A stretch of 64,000 nt of DNA from an uncultured Bdellovibrionales bacterium (GCA_938002015.1 CALLAU010000037.1:47986-111985), one strand, 5' to 3'; counted from the first letter of the stretch, positions 1 through 8,345 are shown. A program made the numbers and translations. The notes: generated by a model not told the origin, from the letters alone.

Positions 1-2
1 GC

Positions 3-1301
3 ACTGGGCAAGAAAGACACCTTCCGGCTGTAAGTTCATCTGTAATGGATTACTTAAGTCTTGATGGTGAGATGCACACTTCTTTTGAATGGGAAGCCTA
101 TGATAAGGCAGCTATTGCTTATGCTTACTCATCTGGAAAAGTAGATCATTCAAAAGATGTTTATCCTGACGGTCATCCACATGCTGGTAAGACGAAAGAC
201 TTCTTGTTCTGTACAGATGAGCATAGAGCTTTTAATGCTTTATGTAACACGTGGGATAGAGGAACTACTCCTACAGAGATTTTAATGGATATGATTGCAA
301 ATTATCAAAGATCATATTTTACAACTAATAGAAGGTTTGGAAGAGCTTACTGGGATACGAGTGGGTATGACAGTCGTATTTTTGGTACAATGTGGAATAT
401 TAAAAAGTTTATGATGCTTGATCAATCTGCATTTACTTATGGTAATAAAGACTTAGGTGAATCTTTTAAAAGGCTTGGAATTTCTAAATCTGAGGAAGCT
501 AGATACTTTGATCCTATAAAAAGAGATATAAAAAGAGCTATAAAACTTTCAGTAGCTTTTTATAACTCAGTACTTCAGCAATCAAACGTTGAAAGACAAT
601 ACTTTAGTGAATATGACGTTGTTACAGGAGCTTTAACAAGAAAAGGAATTTTTGCAGATAAGCTTTATGCAACATACTTTTTACTTGGTGATGATGCTTT
701 TATGTATAACCCAAATATTCCAGTTTCAACAGCTTCATACCTTGAATATCAAGATGACCCAGATATTGGAAACACAATTAAAAAGGTAAGTGAAAATCTC
801 TTAACTGAGCGAGTAGACTCTGAGCCTGGTTTTATATACTTTGCAAGACTCATGTATGCAGATAATGCTCTAAACTACTATAATCAAAATAACGCATCAC
901 TTGCTAATAGATTTAAAATGGTTTGCTACTCTCCAGAAAGATTTAATAAGTATTTTGCGCTTAATCCTTATAAATATATTTATGAAGGTGCAGAAGTTGC
1001 TGATAACCTGGTTGCTGATACAATAAATGTTCTTACTGATCTACCGGAAAAAGCAAATTTAGAATTTACAGAGTTTGCTAATGAGCTTTCAGATATAGGT
1101 TTTGCAATGGTTGATGGCAGAGTCTATGTGGCTTCTAAGGCTGAAAATGAAATTGCTTATAATGTTATTAAAAAATACAAAGAAGCTTATCTTTTTGGTG
1201 AAGGTGAGAGTGACGATAGAATCGGTACAAGAAAAGCTGATGTAAGAGACATAAGGTTCTTATATAGAGTTATGACTGGAGCTGAGGACTATTGCCAATG
1301 A
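3..1301 (+). CDS. C-terminal part of a probable zinc metalloprotease (metzincin-like)
   Basis: The reading frame is open from the first bases of the window, so the gene begins upstream; the ATG at 45 is probably internal. The first visible residues include SSVMDYLS, which resembles the Met-turn of metzincin proteases, followed by an EWEAYDKAAIAYAY segment of the kind seen after the Met-turn in long secreted zinc-dependent metalloproteases of the DUF5117/DUF4953 type. The zinc-binding HExxH motif would lie upstream and cannot be seen. The remaining 400 residues are mostly helical and polar with no membrane segment. The stop codon overlaps the next start by four bases (ATGA), so the two genes are probably translated together. 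The family call rests on the Met-turn and its context only. Confidence 0.6.
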   Translation, partial: TGQERHLPAVSSSVMDYLSLDGEMHTSFEWEAYDKAAIAYAYSSGKVDHSKDVYPDGHPHAGKTKDFLFCTDEHRAFNALCNTWDRGTTPTEILMDMIANYQRSYFTTNRRFGRAYWDTSGYDSRIFGTMWNIKKFMMLDQSAFTYGNKDLGESFKRLGISKSEEARYFDPIKRDIKRAIKLSVAFYNSVLQQSNVERQYFSEYDVVTGALTRKGIFADKLYATYFLLGDDAFMYNPNIPVSTASYLEYQDDPDIGNTIKKVSENLLTERVDSEPGFIYFARLMYADNALNYYNQNNASLANRFKMVCYSPERFNKYFALNPYKYIYEGAEVADNLVADTINVLTDLPEKANLEFTEFANELSDIGFAMVDGRVYVASKAENEIAYNVIKKYKEAYLFGEGESDDRIGTRKADVRDIRFLYRVMTGAEDYCQ

Positions 1302-2209
1302 TAAGATCGTTAGCAATTTCTTTATTACTGCTTTTGAGCTTTATAGCGAGTAGTTCTTTTGCACAAAATGCACTACTTGAGAGCTTAAATGTAAAAAAAG
1401 CACAGAAATGGAGACTTGGACTTTCTGCAACACATCTAGATGGTTTTGGAGATACAAGAGTTGAAGAAGGTTCTGCTTTTGGTGTTTTTGTAGATAGAAC
1501 AATTAGAAAGAACCTTCACCTTGATGCCTCAATTAGATTTAATAAGCTTTATTTTATTGATTTTGAAGGTGATGATGAAGTGAGAATGTCTGATGCTTAT
1601 ATTGGTTTAAGGCATATCTTAAAGAAAGACTTGATTAAAGGTGCAACTCCAATGGTTTCCTATGGTGTTTTACTCCCAACTTCACCTTTTTCAATCAGAC
1701 AAGATGTTCTTGCAAGATTTTATGCTGGAGGTTCTGCATCCTGGATGTTTTTAAAGAACACTTTAATCTTTACAGCAGGTATAGATGCACTTTTAAATGC
1801 GAATAGATATTCTACAACAAAAACGGGTGAACAAAGTTTTGGTGGACAATACCTTGAGCGCTTTAGTGGTACAGCAAGCTTAAATGCAACCTATACTCTT
1901 GGACAAACTCTTAAATTTAAAAATAGATTCTTAAAATCTATATTAGTAAGTGCAAGAGCATCATATTCAAGAGCTTATTTTGAAAGGTTTGGAAGTCTTG
2001 AGCCTATTAGAGCAAGTGAATTTAGAAATCATGATGATAGCCTTAATACAGGAGTGTCAGTTATCGCCTCACCTTTTAAAAAGTGGTTTGTATCAGTTGG
2101 CTATGGTCATAACGCTGAAGTAGAGAATATGGGAAGAGTTGATTATCACCTTTTTGATTCAAGGTCGACAAGATGGAGAGTGGGCTTAAGACATACACTA
2201 AGATTTTAG
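1298..2209 (+). CDS. Outer-membrane beta-barrel-like protein
   Basis: I chose the ATG at 1298, which overlaps the previous stop as ATGA, rather than the TTG six bases earlier, because the protein then begins MIRSLAISLLLLLSF and has a clean signal peptide ending SSSFA. The mature part of about 280 residues alternates short polar and hydrophobic strands (for example VSYGVLLPTSPF, FVSVGYGHNAEV) and ends in RHTLRF. A C-terminal phenylalanine is the usual Bam recognition signal of outer-membrane barrels. Coupling to the protease gene upstream suggests a shared envelope role. No named family was recognised. The gene is followed by a strong hairpin terminator. Confidence 0.65.
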   Translation: MIRSLAISLLLLLSFIASSSFAQNALLESLNVKKAQKWRLGLSATHLDGFGDTRVEEGSAFGVFVDRTIRKNLHLDASIRFNKLYFIDFEGDDEVRMSDAYIGLRHILKKDLIKGATPMVSYGVLLPTSPFSIRQDVLARFYAGGSASWMFLKNTLIFTAGIDALLNANRYSTTKTGEQSFGGQYLERFSGTASLNATYTLGQTLKFKNRFLKSILVSARASYSRAYFERFGSLEPIRASEFRNHDDSLNTGVSVIASPFKKWFVSVGYGHNAEVENMGRVDYHLFDSRSTRWRVGLRHTLRF

Positions 2210-2243
2210 GTACATATTAAAAATATCTTGTAAGTATAGAATA

Positions 2244-2277
2244 AAAAAAGCGATGTATAAATTCACATCGCTTTTTT
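2244..2277. terminator. Bidirectional intrinsic terminator
   Basis: A 13-base A-rich/T-rich stem (arms 2244-2256 and 2265-2277, core GCGATGT/ACATCGC) closes an 8-base loop. The A and T runs at the two ends make it work on either strand. It sits between two convergent genes, ending at 2209 and 2306. Confidence 0.85.
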
Positions 2278-2305
2278 ACTTTTATTGTCGTATTTACTGA
2301 ATTTT

Positions 2306-2899
2306 TTAAAACTTTAGTTTTAATCCAACTAAGAACTTAGCCTTAGTGTAATCAAGATCTTCTCTATCAAGGCTTCCTGCTCCATCAAGCTTTAAGTCCT
2401 CAATAGGGTCTTCGATTCTAGCTTCAGCTACAAGATTTAAAAAACCTGAGAGTTTATAATCAAGTCCAACTCCGATATTATAAATAAAACCATCAGTGTC
2501 GTAATCGTTTTCTTCAATAGTAATTTTAGTAAAACCAGCACCAATTCCAACAAAAGGCTCAATGCCTAATAAGCTTGGTAGGTGAAAGTAGAGGTTTAAC
2601 ATACCTGAGACTTCTTTCTTTTCATCATTTGTTACAGTATCAGGAATTTCTTCTAAATCTTGAGTTTCATAGTTTATTTCTAGAGCTAAAGAGAAGAGAG
2701 GTGAAAAATAAACTCCAACACCAATGTTAACTGGATAGGGAGCTGCAATATCATAATCAACTTTACTATTTCCAATAGTTCCATCTGTTGTTAGTGCCAT
2801 ACCTACCTGTCCTTTAATATAGACAAGGTCAATAAAGTCAGCAGATGCTGTAGATGACATGAAAAGTGTTAAAGCCAGTGCCAGTAGATTTTTGTACAT
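2306..2899 (-). CDS. Small outer-membrane beta-barrel protein (OmpW/opacity-like)
   Basis: The 197-residue product has a signal peptide (MYKNLLALALTLFMSSTASA). The mature chain has about eight amphipathic strands separated by acidic loops: NIGVGVYFSPLFSLALEI, PFVGIGAGFTKITI, IYNIGVGLDYKL and, at the end, KFLVGLKLKF. Glycine-rich strands of this sort and the terminal phenylalanine are typical of eight-stranded OmpW/opacity-like porins. It may be transcribed separately from the sigma-factor operon upstream, since 164 bases lie between them. The substrate or binding partner is unknown. Confidence 0.65.
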   Translation of the reverse strand: MYKNLLALALTLFMSSTASADFIDLVYIKGQVGMALTTDGTIGNSKVDYDIAAPYPVNIGVGVYFSPLFSLALEINYETQDLEEIPDTVTNDEKKEVSGMLNLYFHLPSLLGIEPFVGIGAGFTKITIEENDYDTDGFIYNIGVGLDYKLSGFLNLVAEARIEDPIEDLKLDGAGSLDREDLDYTKAKFLVGLKLKF

Positions 2900-3063
2900 A
2901 ATGTCTCCTCTTCAAAAAAAACTTTTTATGTCTTAATCATGAGATGAAATGAAGAAAAATTCAATTAAGACCTAAGGCTACATCTTATCATAAATGAAGT
3001 GCTTAAAATAGGTGGTGTAGAAAAAGCACGTATTATTAAGAGACTCTTAATCCTTTAAAAACC

Positions 3064-3375
3064 CTATATAGAGGTGTCTTCATCCATTTCCATGGCTCTT
3101 AGGTCATCTTCTATTGCAAAATAAGATTCAAAAAGAAAATCTTCAGCCAATTGCTCTGTCTCAATTTGAGGATGATTGAGGTTTTCTTGCTTGTTAAAAA
3201 CTGAGAATACAAAGATTAAGACAAGTGAACTTGAGATAAGAAAAGGCATAAAAGGGTTAAAAAATGAACTTTTAACTTCATTGTAATTTTTTATGCTATC
3301 AAGCTCGGCATTAGAGCTTTCAGGTTTAAAATCAGTATGTTCTTTTATCATCTTATCAAAATTATTTTCACTCAT
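3064..3375 (-). CDS. Probable membrane-anchored anti-sigma factor
   Basis: This 103-residue protein has a polar N-terminal half that would be cytoplasmic, one membrane segment at about residues 41-60 (FMPFLISSSLVLIFVFSV) and an acidic C-terminal tail that would face the periplasm. Its start overlaps the end of the ECF sigma-factor gene by eight bases. Size, topology and coupling are those of a small anti-sigma factor such as CnrY, though I see no conserved anti-sigma motif. The inferred role is to hold the sigma factor at the membrane until an envelope signal releases it. Confidence 0.6.
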   Translation of the reverse strand: MSENNFDKMIKEHTDFKPESSNAELDSIKNYNEVKSSFFNPFMPFLISSSLVLIFVFSVFNKQENLNHPQIETEQLAEDFLFESYFAIEDDLRAMEMDEDTSI

Positions 3376-3925
3376 AATTAACTCCGTGTTTTTTCAAAAA
3401 AATTTTAACACTTTCTCTGGCATTGTTAAGCCTGGATTTTACAGTTCCTTCAGGTATATTTAAAACTGCAGAAATGTTCTTAATGCTCTCTCCACTGATA
3501 TAAAAAAGAATAAAAACTTTTTTGTGTTTATCAGATAAGTTAAAGATCGATTTTTGTACAAGGTCTTTTAGCTCACTATTTTCTTCATTTACTCTTCTAG
3601 AATCAATACCGAATTCATCATCTTCAAAAGAAGACTTAGATCTTTTTTTCTCTTTATTTAAAAAATCTAGAGATGTGTTTAACGCAATTTTATATATCCA
3701 TGTGTCTATTGAAGACTGATTGTTAAACTTATGTAAATTCTTGTGTATTTTAAAAAAAACTTCTTGTAAAACGTCTTCATAAAGAGAGCTTCCAACAATA
3801 TAGAAGACTTGTCTTTTGATCTTACTTCCTTTGGTGAAGTAGATCTCATCAAATAAAAGAGAAGAGTCCTCCTTGCTTAAGACTCTTCCCATTTTTAAAA
3901 AACTTGTGAGTTTTTTACTGATCAT
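3368..3925 (-). CDS. ECF-type RNA polymerase sigma factor
   Basis: The 185-residue protein has sigma region 2 at about residues 40-95 (YEDVLQEVFFKIHKNL, then the DTWIYKIALNTSLDFLN stretch used in promoter melting) and region 4 at about 126-176, with the helix-turn-helix segment IPEGTVKSRLNNARESVK. There is no region 1 or 3, which defines the ECF group. It starts six bases after the Spy-like gene and overlaps the anti-sigma gene, forming a three-gene operon. A promoter with ECF-type boxes precedes the operon, consistent with self-activation. Confidence 0.88.
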   Translation of the reverse strand: MISKKLTSFLKMGRVLSKEDSSLLFDEIYFTKGSKIKRQVFYIVGSSLYEDVLQEVFFKIHKNLHKFNNQSSIDTWIYKIALNTSLDFLNKEKKRSKSSFEDDEFGIDSRRVNEENSELKDLVQKSIFNLSDKHKKVFILFYISGESIKNISAVLNIPEGTVKSRLNNARESVKIFLKKHGVNYE

Positions 3926-3931
3926 AAAAAT

Positions 3932-4348
3932 TTATTTTTTTTGCCATTTCTTGCGCATTTGAGATTTAAGCTCATTAAACTTGCTTTTTTGACTAGAAGT
4001 AAGAATCCCTCGTGTTTTAAGCATGGTCTCAAATTTGTATGATTTAAAACTCTCTTCTGCTGAAAGCATTTTGCTATGTAAGCTCTTGAGTTTAGAATCT
4101 GAGCTCCCTGATTCCATTGCTTGTTGAAATGCTTCTCGTGAGTTTCTTTTTTCTTCTCTTAATGATTTCATTTTATCTTTTCTTGAACTTCTAATTTCTT
4201 TAAGTTCTTTTCTTTGATCTTCTGAAAGGTCAAGTTGTTTAAAGATGCCGTCTTTTCCACCTTTGTTCTTTCCTTTATTCATACCTTTTCCAGCATATAC
4301 TGCTGGAGTAAGTGAGAGACAGATAAGAAATGCTGCTATTTTTTTCAT
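3932..4348 (-). CDS. Spy/CpxP/CnrX-like periplasmic protein
   Basis: A signal peptide (MKKIAAFLICLSLTPAVYA) is followed by about 118 charged, helical residues. Two LTxxQ-type motifs are present, LSEDQ at 41-45 and LTSSQ at 116-120, the arrangement of the Spy/CpxP/ZraP/CnrX family of all-helical periplasmic chaperones and metal sensors. As the first gene of an operon with an ECF sigma factor and a membrane anti-sigma, it may be the periplasmic sensor, as CnrX is in the CnrYXH nickel/cobalt system. No His-rich metal site is evident, so the signal could equally be misfolded protein. Confidence 0.75.
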   Translation of the reverse strand: MKKIAAFLICLSLTPAVYAGKGMNKGKNKGGKDGIFKQLDLSEDQRKELKEIRSSRKDKMKSLREEKRNSREAFQQAMESGSSDSKLKSLHSKMLSAEESFKSYKFETMLKTRGILTSSQKSKFNELKSQMRKKWQKK

Positions 4349-4411
4349 AAAGAAATGCTCCTTTTATAGTAAGTTTTAGTTTAAAGCCTTATATTGTGAC
4401 TTTATATATAC

Positions 4412-4439
4412 TTAGACTTATCGAAGACTATAAAGGTTC
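4412..4439 (-). promoter_or_regulatory. ECF-type promoter of the Spy-like/sigma/anti-sigma operon
   Basis: On the minus strand, GAACCT (4439-4434) and GTCTAA (4417-4412) are separated by 16 bases. GAAC-type -35 boxes and TCTAA-type -10 boxes at this spacing are characteristic of ECF sigma factors. Transcription would begin near 4405, about 57 bases before the Spy-like start codon. Autoregulation by the operon's own sigma factor is inferred. Confidence 0.55.
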
Positions 4440-4513
4440 ACTTAAAGTTAAAAAAAAATGATAATTTATTTAAATTTTATCGTTTTAAGACAGTTTAAGT
4501 GCTCTAAAGCGTC

Positions 4514-5446
4514 TTAATGAAGACTAGAGCCCTGTTTAATTTCACTATTTCTCATATAAGTGATGATATTTTGGTGTGTCTCCATTTTTTTTCTTGCCCA
4601 GCTAGGTGCAATCAGCTCATCCCACCTTGAAGCAAGCGCTGCTAGTCTATGAACATAAATATCTGGAGAAAGATGGCTTAAGAAAATCCCTACTTTTCTT
4701 GAGTACTCTTCTAAGGTGCAGGGTGTAAACTTGTTATTAAAATAGTCTTGCTCAAGTGGAGTGTCTTTTAAGACATGAAGGTTATGAAGCTTTACATTAT
4801 CAATTTTTAGCTCATTAGTTTTAATAGCAAAGTCTTGTATCTCTTCATCAGTTTCATTTGGAAGTCCAAACATAAAATGAAGCCCTAAATCAACATCAGT
4901 TTCGCCTTTAATTCTTTTAATGGCTTTAAGAGTTTGAGCGTGGTTATGACCTCGCTTTAGGTAATCAAGTTGAGCATCATTAAAGGTTTGAGCTCCAAGC
5001 TCAACTGAAACAAAGCTTTGTTCATGAATCTCTTGCCAAAGCCTTAAAAGTGCAGGAGAGATGCAATCAGGCCTTGTTCCAACAACAACACCTGCAACAC
5101 CTTCATGCTCTAACGCTCTATAAAAATTTTCTTTAATTGCTTGAACTTTGGCAAAAGAGTTTGTGTAGGCTTGAAAATAAACTAAGAACTTTTTTGCGCC
5201 AAATCTTTTTCCAATATGTGCTTTATATTTTTTGATCTGAAGGTCTAGAGGAAGGGTCTGAGCTTCTGATCTTGCAGCTGAACCCCAGACATCACAAAAA
5301 ATGCAGGTCTCCATTCCTTTTAGGCCTTCTCTATTTGGGCAGGTATCAACGACTGAGACAGGTATTTTATATACTTTCTCTCCAAAGTGCTTTTCATAAA
5401 AACAGCTTATTGGGTTATAGGGTTGGCCTTTCCATTTCTCAATCAT
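4514..5446 (-). CDS. Radical SAM protein, YhcC/TIGR01212 family
   Basis: From the ATG at 5446 the product is 310 residues. The iron-sulfur cysteines are C36, C48 and C51, spaced C-x11-C-x2-C within CPNREGLKGMETCIFC, matching the unusual spacing of the YhcC family rather than the common CxxxCxxC. Further family features include GTRPDCI, VELGAQTF and GLHFMFGLPNETDEE. The reaction catalysed by YhcC proteins is not established. I preferred 5446 to the TTG at 5485 because the latter would overlap the divergent gene. The gap to that gene is only 24 bases. Confidence 0.87.
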   Translation of the reverse strand: MIEKWKGQPYNPISCFYEKHFGEKVYKIPVSVVDTCPNREGLKGMETCIFCDVWGSAARSEAQTLPLDLQIKKYKAHIGKRFGAKKFLVYFQAYTNSFAKVQAIKENFYRALEHEGVAGVVVGTRPDCISPALLRLWQEIHEQSFVSVELGAQTFNDAQLDYLKRGHNHAQTLKAIKRIKGETDVDLGLHFMFGLPNETDEEIQDFAIKTNELKIDNVKLHNLHVLKDTPLEQDYFNNKFTPCTLEEYSRKVGIFLSHLSPDIYVHRLAALASRWDELIAPSWARKKMETHQNIITYMRNSEIKQGSSLH

Positions 5447-5470
5447 AGTGCTATCTTTTTTGCACTCATT

Positions 5471-6202
5471 ATGGACAATATTCAAGAGGAATTTAGAGAT
5501 TACATAGAATCAGGCTTTTCTTTGGTAAAAACCGCTGATGAAAGCCTCTCTCTTATGCAAGAGGGGCTAGATGAAGAAATGCACTCAAGAAGTGGGGCTT
5601 TTTCTGAAAGTGTTTATATCTATTATGAGCCTTTAAGAGAGTTTATTAAAGGCGAGGTGGATGATGGCTTTGAGGTTATATCAGTAGGACTTGGCCTTGG
5701 TTATAATGAGATTTTATCAGCCATTGTGGCTGTTAAGAGTAACAAAAATTTTGAGATTTTATCTTTTGAAAAAGAAGAAGTTTTAAGTCATTTGTTTAAA
5801 AAAAGAATAAATGCTCCGAGCGATTATCCTATATTTTATGACTTGTTTATTAAAAAATTTGGAATTGATGTTGTTATTAAAGCTTGTAACTATTTAACGA
5901 GAAAGTGTATTTTTAAGAAAGCTTTAAACAAAGCCTCTTTAAAAAATATAAGAGTATCCTCTAAAGCAATTCTTTTTGATGCTTACAGTAATAAAACTTC
6001 TCAGCCTTTATGGCAGCCTGATTTTTTAGAAGAATTTTTTTTAAAGTGTGAGAACAAGAGTTTTGTTACAACTTATGCTTCAACTGGAAACTTTAACAGA
6101 GCTCTAAGAAAAACTGGCTTTATTAGAGATAAAAAAAGACTTGGTTTTGCTAAGAAGAGGGAATCAACTCTTGCGTTTAAAGGTGTTGTAAAAGGTGTAT
6201 GA
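5471..6202 (+). CDS. MnmC-like methyltransferase domain protein
   Basis: From the ATG at 5471 the protein has 243 residues. It carries a degenerate SAM-binding loop, GLGLGYNE (73-80), preceded by SGAFSESVYIYYEPL, and near the C-terminus LFDAYSNKTSQPLWQPDFL followed by TYASTGNFNRALRKTGF. These blocks follow the order found in the methyltransferase domain of MnmC (PF05430; compare DGFAPxKNPxMW and TFTSAGxVRRxLxxAGF), which completes 5-methylaminomethyl-2-thiouridine at the tRNA wobble base. There is no oxidase domain, so it is a stand-alone version. The earlier in-frame start at 5387 would run deep into the divergent gene and was rejected. Confidence 0.7.
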   Translation: MDNIQEEFRDYIESGFSLVKTADESLSLMQEGLDEEMHSRSGAFSESVYIYYEPLREFIKGEVDDGFEVISVGLGLGYNEILSAIVAVKSNKNFEILSFEKEEVLSHLFKKRINAPSDYPIFYDLFIKKFGIDVVIKACNYLTRKCIFKKALNKASLKNIRVSSKAILFDAYSNKTSQPLWQPDFLEEFFLKCENKSFVTTYASTGNFNRALRKTGFIRDKKRLGFAKKRESTLAFKGVVKGV

Positions 6203-6217
6203 CTTTAATCTAGTTAG

Positions 6218-6233
6218 AGTCTTTTAAAAGACT
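6218..6233. repeat. 16-base perfect palindrome
   Basis: AGTCTTTTAAAAGACT lies between the MnmC-like gene and the M15-type peptidase gene, about 55 bases before the latter's likely start. It has no following T-run, so it is more likely an operator than a terminator. Which protein would bind is unknown. Confidence 0.4.
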
Positions 6234-6287
6234 TAATATGGGCTTAAAAATTGATAGCTGACTTGGTTTTCGTTTAATCTATTGTAT

Positions 6288-7202
6288 GTGAGAATCTCTC
6301 TTTTTTTTCTTGTTTTTTTAATCTTTGAGTCTGCTTTTGCAAGTTCTTATTACTATAGGGTAAAGAAGACTTTAGAAATTGCTAAGAATGTAAACGGTAG
6401 AAAAGTGAGCTGCGGTATTTTACGAGCTGGTGCAACAGCTCGTAAAACAGGTCGTTGTTTAAATGGTTGGTGCCAGGTAGTAACCCCTTCAGGATCTTGT
6501 GGAGGGTGGGGACAAATTTATGTAGGTCTTAGAGGAGAAAATGCTATTCGACATAGGTATGCCAAAAGAAGAACGACAGCATCCTCAGCCTCGAGTCCTC
6601 AAGTTATGACAACAGCTTCTAGTCAGCCTAGATATGTAAGGACTGGTTCATCACCTTCTAGGCCTGGGGCAGAACTTTCAAGTAATACTTTTAATCGAAC
6701 AGCTCCTGACCTTCATGTGCCAGCACTTCATAGACCTTCTAGGGCAAGAAAATTTGTTAATTATTGTAAAAGGAGTGGTATCAGTGAAAACTATTGCAGT
6801 CAGGTCACTTATCCAACTTTAGGCTCAAGAGGCACATTTAATAGAACCTATAGGGGGCAGCCGTTTTTACTTATACCTCCAGAATCTCACTGGGCAAAAG
6901 CTGTAAGTTTACTTTCAGTAATTCAACAAGCTGGTGGTTGTATAAAAGAAATTAGAAACTGGTACAGGCCAGAGCCATACAATTCAAGGGTTGACGGTAA
7001 GTCTAGTAGTTCCCATATAGATGCCTCTGCTATTGATGTGCATTACTGCTCATTAGCTGAAAAATATAAAGCCTTAAGAAAGTTTCGTCATATGCGAGCG
7101 AAGCAAGGTAGACCTGCTGGAATTGGTACATATGGTTCAGGTTCATTTACTATTCATCTTGATTTAAGACCTAAAACTTATGGATCGGATGTGACAAGGT
7201 GA
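6288..7202 (+). CDS. Secreted M15-type peptidase with SH3-like domain
   Basis: The GTG at 6288 gives a signal peptide reading RISLFFLVFLIFESAFA; a TTG lies six bases earlier, and neither has a clear ribosome-binding site. After a cysteine-containing SH3b-like region comes a Ser/Thr-rich linker. The C-terminal domain has SSSSHIDASAIDV and, about 40 residues later, GIGTYGSGSFTIHLDLR. These match the SxHxxGxAxD and GxxxHxDxR motifs of M15 D,D-peptidases (PF08291/VanY type), whose zinc ligands are His, Asp and His (H243, D250, H290 here). The likely substrate is peptidoglycan peptide cross-links. The next gene overlaps by four bases. Confidence 0.78.
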   Translation: MRISLFFLVFLIFESAFASSYYYRVKKTLEIAKNVNGRKVSCGILRAGATARKTGRCLNGWCQVVTPSGSCGGWGQIYVGLRGENAIRHRYAKRRTTASSASSPQVMTTASSQPRYVRTGSSPSRPGAELSSNTFNRTAPDLHVPALHRPSRARKFVNYCKRSGISENYCSQVTYPTLGSRGTFNRTYRGQPFLLIPPESHWAKAVSLLSVIQQAGGCIKEIRNWYRPEPYNSRVDGKSSSSHIDASAIDVHYCSLAEKYKALRKFRHMRAKQGRPAGIGTYGSGSFTIHLDLRPKTYGSDVTR

Positions 7203-7708
7203 AGAAGTTTATACATTTAAGTTTTATTTTACTCTTTGTTTTAAGTTTTTCACCTTCATCTTTTTCAATTATGTCTGGTGCGCGAGTTATACAAATAGAA
7301 TCTGATAAAGCAACTTTTTTTAATTGTTTTGTTCTTGGTTTTTATAAGGATAAAAAAGAAGCCCATATAATTGAAAAAAGAAGAATTTCTAAATATCAGT
7401 TAAAAGAAAGGCGTGAGGTTAGAGGGTTAGCAAGTGATTTAGAAAAGGCTTCTTATAAAGGAGTTGTTTTTAATCTGTATGATGCAGGTAATTTTAGGGC
7501 TTTTATTGAGAATAAAAAATTACACCTTATAGCAACAGTTGAGGAAGAAGGGGTTTTAGAGAGTCGCTCTTATAAAAAAGCCCCCGTTTTTATAGAATTA
7601 GAATATGAGATCTATGGAAAAGTAGGGGAAGAGTCTAATATTTTTAATAAATTTAGTCTTGATTGTAGTAAAGAAAACCTAAGAACTGCAGCACTTTCTA
7701 ATGAGTAA
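7199..7708 (+). CDS. Small secreted protein coupled to the M15-type peptidase
   Basis: The start is GTG, overlapping the peptidase stop as GTGA. The 169-residue product has a signal peptide (MKKFIHLSFILLFVLSFSP). The mature part is beta-rich and basic, with one cysteine near its beginning (FFNCFVLGF) and one near its end (SLDCSKEN), which could form a disulfide closing the chain. I recognise no family. Strict coupling to a cell-wall peptidase suggests it modulates that enzyme, for example as inhibitor, chaperone or cofactor, but nothing in the sequence proves this. Confidence 0.7.
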   Translation: MKKFIHLSFILLFVLSFSPSSFSIMSGARVIQIESDKATFFNCFVLGFYKDKKEAHIIEKRRISKYQLKERREVRGLASDLEKASYKGVVFNLYDAGNFRAFIENKKLHLIATVEEEGVLESRSYKKAPVFIELEYEIYGKVGEESNIFNKFSLDCSKENLRTAALSNE

Positions 7709-7731
7709 GTGCTGATAAAGGGGAGAGGTTA

Positions 7732-8121
7732 TTACCTTCTATCTGAACAGATAACGCCTATTTCCTTTTCAGGAGTAGTTAGAACCGAGAAGTCTTGTGA
7801 GATTGGAGCTGAAATATAAAGTTGATAGCCGCCGTTTCCGTCTAAATTAAAATACGGTCCTTGCATTGTATCTTGAGTTCGACCTGTTAAAGCAAGCAAG
7901 GTGTGGGTTGGTTCTCCATTAAAACTTTTAATAATTAATGTAGCTGCTGCTACTCTACTCATTGGTAGGCTCTCATTATCTTCAGACTGTATATTGCCTA
8001 TGGCTATATTATTAACCTCTATAAAAGTTTGACCATCTACACTCTCGCAATCTAAGTTTTCGCTAGCAAATGCATTTATACTTAAGCTAAGGCTGAGTAT
8101 AATTATTATATTTTTAATCAT
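7732..8121 (-). CDS. Small secreted protein with terminal cysteine pair
   Basis: The 129-residue protein has a signal peptide (MIKNIIIILSLSLSINAFA). The mature part is about 110 residues, beta-rich, with a cysteine near each end (ENLDCESV and GVICSDRR). The same layout recurs in the unrelated-looking genes at 36707 and 37404. No family was recognised. It is convergent with the gene ending at 7708 and has a usable ribosome-binding site (AGGAGAACTT, minus strand). Function unknown. Confidence 0.65.
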   Translation of the reverse strand: MIKNIIIILSLSLSINAFASENLDCESVDGQTFIEVNNIAIGNIQSEDNESLPMSRVAAATLIIKSFNGEPTHTLLALTGRTQDTMQGPYFNLDGNGGYQLYISAPISQDFSVLTTPEKEIGVICSDRR

Positions 8122-8297
8122 CTTTAAGTTCTCCTAATTTAGTTTAGCTTTCTAGAAGCAATTCATATGCCGTACGCTAAAAGCACCTTTAATGTGCCTA
8201 GGGACTGAAATCTCATTTTGAGACGTTCTAGTTTGGAAGCCTTTAAAACGACTGTAAAAAGCTTAAACACTTAAAGCGCCCTTATTTGTCACTGAGC

Positions 8298-8313
8298 TGG
8301 CAAACCCCTTGCA
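8298..8313 (+). promoter_or_regulatory. Sigma-54-type -24/-12 promoter
   Basis: TGGCAAACCCCTTGCA matches the sigma-54 consensus TGGCAC-N5-TTGCA at the invariant GG and GC and at the exact spacing. Transcription would begin about 12 bases downstream, giving a leader of roughly 20 bases that contains the GGGGG ribosome-binding site of the lipoprotein at 8346. An upstream activator site was not identified. Confidence 0.65.
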
Positions 8314-8345
8314 CAATTAAGACTGAAAATGAATTGGGGGAATTT

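Noticed and set aside
1..33. Frame 1 at the window edge ending in TAA at 31-33
   Set aside because: The competing frame carries the SSVMDY Met-turn and continues for 1300 bases, so it is the real gene.
5387..5470. N-terminal extension of the MnmC-like protein
   Set aside because: It would overlap the start of the divergent radical SAM gene by about 60 bases; the ATG at 5471 gives the family-like N-terminus.
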